DNA of 42,391 nucleotides, taken from positions 1-42,391 of the forward strand of contig NZ_JAENWM010000027.1 in assembly GCF_016650035.1 (NCBI RefSeq), written 5' to 3'. The position numbers and the translations under genes are program-made. Origin of the DNA: Clostridium sp. (GTDB taxonomy: Bacteria > Bacillota > Clostridia > Clostridiales > Clostridiaceae). This document shows positions 17,973 through 25,785 of the stretch, piece by piece. How positions within the stretch are numbered: the first letter of the stretch is position 1; every line of letters starts with the position of its first letter. The notes below the pieces were generated by a model. The model ran no database searches. It saw only the letters and a list, made by a program, of their open reading frames with translations, and was not told the DNA's origin.

Positions 17973-18001
17973 ATAATACCATTTTTTTTTATGGAAGTCA
18001 A
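17973..18001 (-). promoter_or_regulatory. his operon promoter
   Basis: On the minus strand TTGACT (17996-18001), 17-base spacer, TATTAT (17973-17978). The leader from here to the hisZ ATG is only about 55 bases, too short for a T-box or attenuator. Confidence 0.85.
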
Positions 18002-18026
18002 CAACTAATTTCCTTAATAATCGATC

Positions 18027-18176
18027 TTATGAAAATAAACCTAACCTACCTTTGGCCATTACCGCGCAAGCTCCGGCCCTTTCCGCAATTATTGCCTGTT
18101 CAACATTCACCACGTCCATAATTACTCCGCCTTTTAACATTTGAGCCAAATTATTATTAAGTTCATATCTTTCCAT
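18027..18176 (-). pseudogene. pdxS: N-terminal remnant of pdxS (PLP synthase subunit)
   Basis: A 49-codon frame with an intact ribosome binding site AGGGAGG and ATG (18174-18176). Its first 40 or so residues ([17 protein letters not shown]..., ...[20 protein letters not shown]) are the well-known beginning of PdxS, the (beta/alpha)8 lyase subunit of pyridoxal 5'-phosphate synthase. After AVMA the family sequence (LERVPADIR) is lost and replaced by KGRLGLFS and a stop. A full PdxS has about 290 residues, so less than one sixth remains and the catalytic lysines are missing. It ends 25 bases before the his promoter -35 box, so the deletion junction lies between the genes. No pdxT is nearby. Confidence 0.85.
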
Positions 18177-18280
18177 AAAAAACCTCCCTAAACATTATTT
18201 ATAGGACAAATCTTAACATATATTTATATCGAATAAAAATGTACCCATGCACTTCAAGTGAAATAATTAATTAAAAAAGC

Positions 18281-18309
18281 TTTACATAAAAGAATTTTAC
18301 AACTATACT
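18281..18309 (+). promoter_or_regulatory. thiC promoter
   Basis: TTTACA (18281-18286), 17-base spacer, TATACT (18304-18309), about 30 bases upstream of the TPP aptamer. Confidence 0.7.
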
Positions 18310-18341
18310 AAGGTCGAAATAATAATTAAATAAATTAAACA

Positions 18342-18477
18342 AGGGGAGCTCGTATTATGAGCTGAGAAAGAGACGTTATCTCTGACCCTCATAACCTGAT
18401 TTGGGTAATTCCAACGTAGGGAGTTTTTTTACAACGGTTTTTTTGTTGCAAGCTCTCTATGGGCTTGCATTTTTTTT
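18342..18477 (+). promoter_or_regulatory. TPP riboswitch with transcription terminator
   Basis: The aptamer (about 18342-18424) carries the conserved THI-box blocks GCTGAGA (18361-18367), TGACCCTCATAACCTGAT (18383-18400) and AACGTAGGGAG (18413-18423). Downstream, GCAAGCTC (18448-18455) pairs with GGGCTTGC (18461-18468), followed by a run of T: an intrinsic terminator. TAGGGAG at the aptamer 3' edge (18417-18423) can pair with CTCTCTA (18453-18459) inside the terminator, giving a clear antiterminator. Bound TPP should hold the aptamer together, free the terminator and switch thiC off. Confidence 0.95.
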
Positions 18478-18512
18478 ATTTGAAAATAATATAAATAAAA
18501 GGGGATTTTAAA

Positions 18513-19823
18513 ATGATGTATACAACTCAAATGGATGCTGCAAAAAAAGGTATTATAACAAAAGAGATGGAAATAGTAGCACAAAAGGAAAATATGCCTG
18601 CAGAAGTTCTAAGAGAAAAAATTTCAAGAGGTGTAGTAGCAATACCTGCTAATAAAAATCATAAAGTACTAAGCCCTGAAGGAGTTGGAGAAGGATTAAA
18701 AACAAAAATCAATGTAAATCTAGGTATTTCTAAGGATTGCTGTGATATTGATGAGGAAATGAAAAAAGTACAATTATCCATAGATATGAAAGCTGAAGCT
18801 GTAATGGATTTAAGTTCCTTTGGTAAAACTGAGGAATTCAGAAAAAGGCTTATATCTGACTCCACTGCTATGATAGGTACTGTTCCAATCTATGATGCCT
18901 TAGGTTTTTACGATAAAGAATTACAGGACATTACAGCTAAGGAATTTATAGATGTAGTAGAAAAACATGCGAAAGATGGAGTTGACTTTGTAACAATTCA
19001 TGCTGGTTTAAACATTGCTACTTCAAATGTGTTTAAAAGAAATGAGAGATTAACTCATATAGTATCAAGAGGAGGTTCTCTTTTATACGCTTGGATGGAA
19101 TTAAACCAAAAGGAAAATCCTTTTTATGAACATTTCGATGAAATATTAGATATATGTCAGAAATATGATTTAACTATAAGCCTTGGAGATGCCTGTAGAC
19201 CTGGCTCTATTAATGATGCTACTGACGCTTGTCAAATTCATGAATTAATGGTGCTTGGTGAATTAACCACAAGAGCTTGGAAAAAAAATGTACAAGTTAT
19301 AATAGAGGGTCCAGGTCACATGGCAATAAATGAAATTCATGCGAATGTGCTTCTTGCAAAGAAATTATGTCATGGTGCACCTTTTTATATTTTAGGACCC
19401 ATAGTTACAGATATTGCTCCAGGCTATGATCATATTACCAGTGCCATTGGTGGTGCCTTGGCTGCAAGCTATGGAGCTGATTTCCTTTGCTATGTAACGC
19501 CAGCAGAACATTTAAGACTTCCTAATGTTTCCGATGTACGTGAAGGTATTATTGCTGCAAAGATTGCAGCTCACGCTGGGGATATAGCTAAAAACGTGAC
19601 CGGTAGTCGCGACTGGGATAATGAAATGAGCACAGCAAGGCAAAATCTTAATTGGAAGAGAATGTTTGAACTTGCAATCGATCCAGAAAAAGCTAAAAGA
19701 TATAGAAAAGAATCCACGCCAGATAATGCGGATAGCTGTACTATGTGTGGTAAAATGTGTTCTATGAGAACTATGAATAAGATAATGCAAGGTAAAGATC
19801 TCAATATATTAAGAGAGGATTAA
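18513..19823 (+). CDS. thiC: phosphomethylpyrimidine synthase ThiC
   Basis: A 436-residue non-canonical radical SAM enzyme converting aminoimidazole ribotide to HMP phosphate for thiamine. The C-terminal cluster motif is C409-x2-C412-x3-C416 (CTMCGKMC), with one residue fewer in the last gap than the CX2CX4C of the long proteobacterial forms. GPGHM and the zinc/SAM-binding GDACRPGS region are present. Length fits the short clostridial and archaeal form lacking the N-terminal domain. GGGGAT precedes two consecutive ATG codons (18513 and 18516). Expression is under the TPP riboswitch. No other thi gene is adjacent. Confidence 0.96.
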   Translation: MMYTTQMDAAKKGIITKEMEIVAQKENMPAEVLREKISRGVVAIPANKNHKVLSPEGVGEGLKTKINVNLGISKDCCDIDEEMKKVQLSIDMKAEAVMDLSSFGKTEEFRKRLISDSTAMIGTVPIYDALGFYDKELQDITAKEFIDVVEKHAKDGVDFVTIHAGLNIATSNVFKRNERLTHIVSRGGSLLYAWMELNQKENPFYEHFDEILDICQKYDLTISLGDACRPGSINDATDACQIHELMVLGELTTRAWKKNVQVIIEGPGHMAINEIHANVLLAKKLCHGAPFYILGPIVTDIAPGYDHITSAIGGALAASYGADFLCYVTPAEHLRLPNVSDVREGIIAAKIAAHAGDIAKNVTGSRDWDNEMSTARQNLNWKRMFELAIDPEKAKRYRKESTPDNADSCTMCGKMCSMRTMNKIMQGKDLNILRED

Positions 19824-19862
19824 TATTTATTTCTTAGTAGTATTTTTTATTTTTTCTCTATT

Positions 19863-19904
19863 AAAAAGGTAGTCCGAGTTTTCTTCAACTCTGACTACCC
19901 TTTT
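19863..19904. terminator. bidirectional terminator between thiC and argD
   Basis: Long imperfect stem AAAAGGTAGTC...GACTACCCTTTT with inner GAGTT/AACTC pairs and a short loop. It lies between convergent thiC and argD and has A/T runs on both sides. Confidence 0.85.
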
Positions 19905-19913
19905 GTTAAGATA

Positions 19914-21098
19914 CTAAATACAATTTATTGATTCTTCTAAAGTTTGCAGCGCTATATCTATTTCCTCATAGGTTATTATAAGTGGAGGTAGCATTCTTAC
20001 AACATAATCCCCTGCGCTTAAAAAAAGAACACCTTTTTGTATACATAAATTGAGTATTTCTTTTACCTTGCAGTTTAATTCTACACCAATCATAAGTCCT
20101 GACCCTCTGACTTCTTTAATCTTATCAGTGTTCATATTTTTAAGCTTTTCAGTTATATACGCCCCTTTTTTCGCAACCTCTTCTAAAAAACAATCTTTTG
20201 AAATCACTTTTAATACTTCAATTGCCGCCGCTGCTGCCATCGGACTACCACCAAAGGTGCTCCCGTGATCACCTTTGTTAAACACATTTCCCGTTTTAGA
20301 ATTACAAAGAACAGCCCCTACAGGAACTCCTGCGCCCAAGCCTTTTGCTATAGTTACAATGTCAGGTTTTACATCTAAAGATTCATAAGCAAAGAATTTA
20401 CCAGTTCTACCAATACCAGATTGGACCTCATCAAAAATAAGTAGGGTGTCTGTTTGCATACATAGTTTTTCCACTTGTTTTGCAAACTCTTTGTTCATAG
20501 GGCGAATCCCTCCTTCACCCTGAATAGCTTCTAACATTACAGCACACACGGTATCATCAAGTGCTTCCTTCATTTCATCTATATTGTTCATTTCTACATA
20601 TTTAAAACCCTCTGTAAAAGGATGAAAGTATTTATGATATTTATCTTGTCCAGTAGCTGTAAGTGTAGTGATTGTTCTACCGTGAAAAGATTCTTTTAAT
20701 GTAATAATTTTATTTTTCTTTCCATTATAGTTATCAAACCCATACTTTCTAGCTATTTTTATTGCACATTCATTTGCTTCTGCGCCAGAATTTGCAAAAA
20801 AAACTTTAGACATCTTTGTAAGTTGTGTTAGCTGTTTTGCAAGTTCTATAGTAGTCGGATTATAAAAAATATTTGATGTGTGAATTATCTTATCTATTTG
20901 TTCATGAAGTGCATTTTTTATCCCTTCATTGTTATATCCAAGGCAACTAACCCCTATACCTCCAGTCATATCAATATATTCTTTGCCATCTACATCATAT
21001 AATTTACAGCCATTGCCCCTCTCAATTACAACAGGAAATCTACCATAATTTTGCATTAAATATTTTTGTTCTTTTTCAATTTCTAAAGAAGTATTCAT
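19914..21098 (-). CDS. argD: acetylornithine aminotransferase ArgD
   Basis: A class III PLP aminotransferase of about 394 residues converting N-acetylglutamate semialdehyde to N-acetylornithine. It has FANSGAEANE (PLP phosphate contacts), LIFDEVQSGIGRTG and the Schiff-base lysine in VTIAKGLGAGVP. I use ATG 21098, eight bases after AAAGGG; a GTG three codons upstream overlaps that ribosome binding site. It is the last gene of argCJBD. Confidence 0.95.
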   Translation of the reverse strand: MNTSLEIEKEQKYLMQNYGRFPVVIERGNGCKLYDVDGKEYIDMTGGIGVSCLGYNNEGIKNALHEQIDKIIHTSNIFYNPTTIELAKQLTQLTKMSKVFFANSGAEANECAIKIARKYGFDNYNGKKNKIITLKESFHGRTITTLTATGQDKYHKYFHPFTEGFKYVEMNNIDEMKEALDDTVCAVMLEAIQGEGGIRPMNKEFAKQVEKLCMQTDTLLIFDEVQSGIGRTGKFFAYESLDVKPDIVTIAKGLGAGVPVGAVLCNSKTGNVFNKGDHGSTFGGSPMAAAAAIEVLKVISKDCFLEEVAKKGAYITEKLKNMNTDKIKEVRGSGLMIGVELNCKVKEILNLCIQKGVLFLSAGDYVVRMLPPLIITYEEIDIALQTLEESINCI

Positions 21099-21133
21099 TT
21101 TAATCACCCTTTCCTATATATTTTTTAGAATAT

Positions 21134-22000
21134 TTAATTTATCATTGTTCCAATTCCTTTGTCTAAAAACATTTCAAGTAGAATGGAATGAGGAACTCTT
21201 CCATCAATAATATGTGTTCTTTTCACACCATCTTCTATAGCTTGCTTGCAACATTCAATTTTAGGAATCATTCCGCCTTTTATAATTCCTTCTTTTTTTA
21301 GTACAGGGATATCTCTAATATCTATTTCAGATATTAGACTTGTTTCATCTTCGAAGTCTCTTAAAACTCCTGGTACATCTGTAAGAAGTATAAGCTTCTC
21401 AGCCTTTAACTTTCCAGCTATTTTAGAAGCAGCATAATCCGCATTTATATTATAAGGTTTATAATCATCCTCCCCAAGAGCCACTGTAGATACCACTGGT
21501 ATATAGCCCTCTTTCAAACAATTAATAAGTACCATTTCATCTACGGATGTTACTTCTCCTACAAAACCTAAGTCTACATCACCTTTGTACACTTTCTTTT
21601 TTGCTTTTAGAAGTCCAGCATCAACCCCGCTTATTCCAACAGCTTTCCCACCATTTTTATCAATAAGTGCAACAATTTCTTTGTTAATTTTACCATCAAG
21701 TACCATCTGGACAACTTCCATAGTCTCATCATCCGTTACCCTCAGCCCATTAACAAACTCACATTTCTTACCGAACTTACCTAAATATTTGTTTATCTGT
21801 GGTCCCCCACCATGAACTACTACTACTTTTATACCTATACAACTTAAAAGAATTAAATCATTTATTACCATTTCCTTTAAGGTTTCATTTATCATTGCAT
21901 TCCCACCATATTTAACTACAATAGTTTTCCCAAAGTGTGTCTGAATATATGGAAGAGCTTGAATTAATATGTCTGCCTTAACTTTGTCTCTAATAACCAT
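21134..22000 (-). CDS. argB: acetylglutamate kinase ArgB
   Basis: A 288-residue amino acid kinase phosphorylating N-acetylglutamate. VVKYGGNAM, VHGGGPQI and the later NADYAASKIAGKL and MIPKIECC motifs are present. I start at ATG 22000, eight bases after GAGGGGTG; a longer frame from 22042 would overlap argJ, lacks a ribosome binding site and adds a non-family N-terminus. The N-terminal extension of arginine-inhibited ArgB proteins is largely missing, so whether arginine controls it is open. Confidence 0.95.
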   Translation of the reverse strand: MVIRDKVKADILIQALPYIQTHFGKTIVVKYGGNAMINETLKEMVINDLILLSCIGIKVVVVHGGGPQINKYLGKFGKKCEFVNGLRVTDDETMEVVQMVLDGKINKEIVALIDKNGGKAVGISGVDAGLLKAKKKVYKGDVDLGFVGEVTSVDEMVLINCLKEGYIPVVSTVALGEDDYKPYNINADYAASKIAGKLKAEKLILLTDVPGVLRDFEDETSLISEIDIRDIPVLKKEGIIKGGMIPKIECCKQAIEDGVKRTHIIDGRVPHSILLEMFLDKGIGTMIN

Positions 22001-22022
22001 TTTGATTACACCCCTCTGCTCT

Positions 22023-23240
22023 TTAGCTTCGATAATCTCCATTGATTCTTACATATTCATAACTCAAATCGCAGCCCCATGCAACTGCTTCAAAACTACC
22101 CTTATTAAGTTCTACAATAATTTGTATTTCATTTTCTAAAAGTATTTCCTTGGCTTTTTCTTCTGAAAAATCTAATGGTTGACTATTTTCATATACCTTA
22201 ATATATCCTTTATCACTTTCGAAGCTTATTGAAACAATATCCGGATTTATATCTTCTCCACAATAACCTATTGCACATAAAATTCTACCCCAGTTTGCAT
22301 CTGCACCAAACATGGCAGTTTTAACAAGACTTGAAGCGATAATAGCCTTTGCTACCTTTGCGCCTTGTTCGTAAGTTGCGGCTCCCATAACAATTGTTTC
22401 TAAAAGCTTCGTAGCTCCTTCACCATCTTTAGCAATTTTTTTAGCAAGTTCTGTATTTAAAAATTGGAGTGCATCTAAAAATATTTTGTAATTAATATCT
22501 TTTTCAATTATCTTTGTATTCTCTGCCATTCCATTTGCAAGGATCACCGTCATATCATTTGTACTTGTATCCCCATCAACACTTATCATATTGTAAGTTT
22601 TACTTACACTCTCCTTTAGTGCCTCTGCTAGCAGGGTTTCATCAATATCTAAATCCGTAGTTATGAATGCTAACATGGTAGCCATATTAGGATGAATCAT
22701 GCCAGATCCTTTAGCCATTGCGCCTATAGTTACTTTTTTACCAGCTATATCAATCTCAATACCTATATCCTTTTTAACAGTATCTGTTGTCTTAATTGCT
22801 TCTCTTGCATCAATATACCCTTGCTTACTAATGCTCATGCAAACCTCAGGTATACCTTTTTCTAAGAATTCCATATTAAGGTGAGCACCTATAACTCCTG
22901 TGGATGCAACAATTACGTCCTCTGCCTTAATATTTAAACTGTCAGCAGTAAGTCGAGCCATTTTTCTTGCATTTTCATATCCTACTAAACCAGTACAAGT
23001 ATTTGCATTCCCGCTATTAACAATTACTGCTTGGGCCTTTAAATTTTCTAAATGCTCCATTGTTACTATTAACGGGGCTCCCTTAACCTTATTTGTAGTA
23101 TAGACTCCAGCGGCAGTACATATTTTTTGTGAATATATAACCGCTAAGTCTTTCTTTTTTATATTCTTTTTTAATCCACAATGTATACCAGCTGCAACAA
23201 ATCCAATTGGTGCAGTTATTCCACCATTAATAATTTTCAT
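22023..23240 (-). CDS. argJ: glutamate N-acetyltransferase / ornithine acetyltransferase ArgJ
   Basis: A 405-residue Ntn-type enzyme that recycles the acetyl group from acetylornithine to glutamate and may also acetylate glutamate from acetyl-CoA. The self-cleavage site is the conserved MATML, with T188 becoming the N-terminal nucleophile of the beta chain. The upstream KGSGMIHPN and STGVIG oxyanion motifs are intact. No argA is adjacent, which fits a bifunctional or cyclic route. Confidence 0.96.
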   Translation of the reverse strand: MKIINGGITAPIGFVAAGIHCGLKKNIKKKDLAVIYSQKICTAAGVYTTNKVKGAPLIVTMEHLENLKAQAVIVNSGNANTCTGLVGYENARKMARLTADSLNIKAEDVIVASTGVIGAHLNMEFLEKGIPEVCMSISKQGYIDAREAIKTTDTVKKDIGIEIDIAGKKVTIGAMAKGSGMIHPNMATMLAFITTDLDIDETLLAEALKESVSKTYNMISVDGDTSTNDMTVILANGMAENTKIIEKDINYKIFLDALQFLNTELAKKIAKDGEGATKLLETIVMGAATYEQGAKVAKAIIASSLVKTAMFGADANWGRILCAIGYCGEDINPDIVSISFESDKGYIKVYENSQPLDFSEEKAKEILLENEIQIIVELNKGSFEAVAWGCDLSYEYVRINGDYRS

Positions 23241-23267
23241 TTTAACCCATCTCCATTCAATTTTTTT

Positions 23268-24314
23268 CTAAAATACCATAGGGATATAACATAATCCCAA
23301 ATCTTCTGCGAAACCAAAAATCAAGTTCATATTTTGAATTGCTTGCCCTGCAGCACCTTTAACCATATTATCAATTGTAGAATTAATAATAAGTCTATTG
23401 GTTCTAGTATCTATATTAAGACTTATGTCACAATAATTTGATCCTCTAACATTTTTTATTTCTACACTCTTACCTATATCCAGTACTCTTACAAATTTCT
23501 CCTCAGCGTAAAAATCTCTATAAAGCTCTATTAATTCTTCTAAAGTAATCGGAACCTCTAAATCGCAATATATAGTGGACAATATCCCCCTATTTATAGG
23601 AAGTAAATGAGGCGTAAAATTTACTAATATTGCAGCTTTTGCAGCTTTTGATAGTTCCTGTTCTATTTCAGGTGTATGTCTATGGCATCCGATTTTATAA
23701 GCTTTCATGCTTTCATTACACTCTATATAATGACTAGCAGAGGAAAGTTCTCTTCCAGCTCCAGTAAGACCCGACTTTGCATCAATAATTATTGAACTTA
23801 AACTAATTAGTTTTTTTCTTAAAGCAGGAACCAGCGCTAAAATAATACTGGTTGGATAACAGCCAGGATTCGCAATAATTTTCGACTGCTTTATTTGTTC
23901 TCTATAGAGTTCAGGTAATCCATATTGAGCTTTATTATGTAATATTTTGTGTTTATAACTTAGGCCATACCATTTTTTGTAGGCTTCTTCATCCTCCAGC
24001 CTAAAATCTGCTCCTATGTCTATAAAAACAATTCCCTGTTTATCACATTCAAAAGCTATATCTTCACTTAATCCATGTGGTAAAGCAGCAAAAACCAAAT
24101 CACATTTTTTAATACCAGTTTTAATAAATTCTGTTAAACTACTACATATTAAATCACAATTTTCATTGAAATTCTCATATATTTCACTGATATTTTTATC
24201 TTCAAATGAGTGTGATACAATTTCTGTTACTTTAACTTCAGGATGCTGGAGTAGTAATCGTAAAAGTTCTACTCCTGCATATCCTGTTGCTCCCACAATT
24301 CCAACCTTTATCAT
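23268..24314 (-). CDS. argC: N-acetyl-gamma-glutamyl-phosphate reductase ArgC
   Basis: A 348-residue NADPH-dependent reductase. The dinucleotide-binding loop is GATGYAG (8-14) and the catalytic cysteine is C152 in NPGCYPT; HRHTPEI and the C-terminal GAAGQAIQNMNL are also typical. First gene of argCJBD, behind AAAGGGG. An ArgR site covers the promoter -35 box. Confidence 0.97.
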   Translation of the reverse strand: MIKVGIVGATGYAGVELLRLLLQHPEVKVTEIVSHSFEDKNISEIYENFNENCDLICSSLTEFIKTGIKKCDLVFAALPHGLSEDIAFECDKQGIVFIDIGADFRLEDEEAYKKWYGLSYKHKILHNKAQYGLPELYREQIKQSKIIANPGCYPTSIILALVPALRKKLISLSSIIIDAKSGLTGAGRELSSASHYIECNESMKAYKIGCHRHTPEIEQELSKAAKAAILVNFTPHLLPINRGILSTIYCDLEVPITLEELIELYRDFYAEEKFVRVLDIGKSVEIKNVRGSNYCDISLNIDTRTNRLIINSTIDNMVKGAAGQAIQNMNLIFGFAEDLGLCYIPMVF

Positions 24315-24344
24315 ATATTCATCCCCTTTGTTTCATTTTAATTA

Positions 24345-24373
24345 ATTATACATTAAATTGAATAAATATGCAA
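24345..24373 (-). promoter_or_regulatory. argC promoter with overlapping ARG box
   Basis: On the minus strand TTGCAT (24368-24373), 17-base spacer, TATAAT (24345-24350). The ARG box TTGAATAAATATGCAA (24358-24373) covers the -35 and half of the spacer and closely matches the Bacillus-type ArgR/AhrC consensus, so arginine should repress the operon by blocking RNA polymerase. Confidence 0.8.
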
Positions 24374-24549
24374 CATAAAATTCTAAAAATATATTTTTAT
24401 TGGTTGTTGTATTGTATCTATTTTATAGTTACCTTTGTTTTTATCACAAACTAAGTTTTTACCTATTTAACCGTTTGTGCTATATACCCCACTGATAATC
24501 AGGAAAACATCAGAATAAATCTCTTCTTAATTATAGGTGAGATTTCATA
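24374..24549. other. non-coding core of the arg/car divergent region
   Basis: About 175 bases between the argC and carA promoters. I see no gene. It contains one notable inverted repeat, CACAAAC (24445-24451) and GTTTGTG (24473-24479), outside both expected transcripts, with no T-run after it. Confidence 0.5.
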
Positions 24550-24610
24550 TTGACAAATCTTTGTTTATAAAGTATTATGTATAAATATACACATCATTGT
24601 ATAAATACAA
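24550..24610 (+). promoter_or_regulatory. carA promoter with two ARG boxes
   Basis: A consensus TTGACA (24550-24555), 17-base spacer, TATTAT (24573-24578). Two ARG-box-like palindromes follow at once: TGTATAAATATACA (24578-24591) and TTGTATAAATACAA (24597-24610), 19 bases centre to centre. Tandem boxes with about two-turn spacing are what an ArgR hexamer binds. Confidence 0.8.
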
Positions 24611-24694
24611 AATTATTATTTTGTTGTTTAATAAATTTGAATTATTTTACTAAATTGAACTTTATCATTTTATTTTTACTAAGGAGGCAGCAAG

Positions 24695-25744
24695 ATGCAA
24701 GCAAAACTAATATTAGAAAACGGAATTATTTTTGAAGGAATACCTTTTGGATACTTGGAAGAAAGCGTCGGAGAAGTAGTATTTAACACCGGAATGACAG
24801 GATATGAAGAAGTGTTAACTGATCCATCGTATTATGGCCAAATTGTAACTATGACTTACCCTCTTATAGGCAATTACGGAATAAATCTAGAGGATATGGA
24901 ATCAGAAGCACCAAAAGTGAGTGGATTTATTGTTAGAGAGAAATGTGATAGCCCTAGCAACTTCAGGTGCGAGATGGATTTACAAAGTTACTTAAAGCAA
25001 AATCATATTATAGGCCTTGAGGGAATTGATACAAGAGCTTTAACTAAAACACTTAGAAATAGCGGTACAATGAAGGGCATCATTGCTTTAAAAGAATTAA
25101 CTAAGGAAGAAATAAAAGAAAAATTTAAAACCTTTAATAATCGAGATGCTGTAAACTCAGTTACTGCAAAAAAAATACGTGTTATAGAGGGCACTGGCAA
25201 ACATGTAGCCATTATGGATTTTGGTGTAAAAGAAAATATACTTCGGTGCTTTAAAAAAAGAGGATGTAAAATAACTATATTTCCAGCTAATACAAATGCT
25301 GATAAAATATTAAAAGAAAATCCGGATTTAATATTTTTATCTAACGGACCTGGGGACCCAGAGGATTTAGAAAAAGTAATTGATACTATAAAAGAGTTAA
25401 TAGGAGTTAAGCCTCTTTCCGGTATTTGCCTGGGCCACCAGCTCTTAGCATTAAGTCTTGGCGGAACCACCGAAAAATTGAAGTTTGGTCACAGGGGTTC
25501 AAATCACCCTGTAAAGGATATAGAAGAAAACAAAGTATACATAACTCTACAAAATCACGGTTATGTAGTAAAAGATTTACCACTAAATACTATTAAAACT
25601 CATATTAGTGTAAATGATGGAACAATAGAAGGAATGAGGCATAAAACATTACCTATTTTTAGCGTTCAATTCCATCCAGAAGCCAGTCCCGGTCCAAATG
25701 ATGCTAATAATATTTTCAATAAATTTCTTGAGTTATGCGACTAA
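24695..25744 (+). CDS. carA: carbamoyl-phosphate synthase small subunit CarA
   Basis: A 349-residue glutaminase subunit that passes ammonia to CarB. Catalytic triad C245 (GICLGHQLL), H327 and E329 (QFHPEASPG). The N-terminal FNTGMTGYEE and TYPLIGNYG motifs are those of CarA. AAGGAGG lies upstream. It is cotranscribed with carB, 41 bases downstream. Confidence 0.97.
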   Translation: MQAKLILENGIIFEGIPFGYLEESVGEVVFNTGMTGYEEVLTDPSYYGQIVTMTYPLIGNYGINLEDMESEAPKVSGFIVREKCDSPSNFRCEMDLQSYLKQNHIIGLEGIDTRALTKTLRNSGTMKGIIALKELTKEEIKEKFKTFNNRDAVNSVTAKKIRVIEGTGKHVAIMDFGVKENILRCFKKRGCKITIFPANTNADKILKENPDLIFLSNGPGDPEDLEKVIDTIKELIGVKPLSGICLGHQLLALSLGGTTEKLKFGHRGSNHPVKDIEENKVYITLQNHGYVVKDLPLNTIKTHISVNDGTIEGMRHKTLPIFSVQFHPEASPGPNDANNIFNKFLELCD

Positions 25745-25785
25745 ATTGACACTTTTCACTTATTTAAAAATAAAGGAGGACTCAT

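Noticed and set aside
22001-22042. Earlier ATG start for argB
   Set aside because: It overlaps argJ, has no ribosome binding site and the extra 14 residues are not family-like; ATG 22000 has GAGGGGTG upstream.
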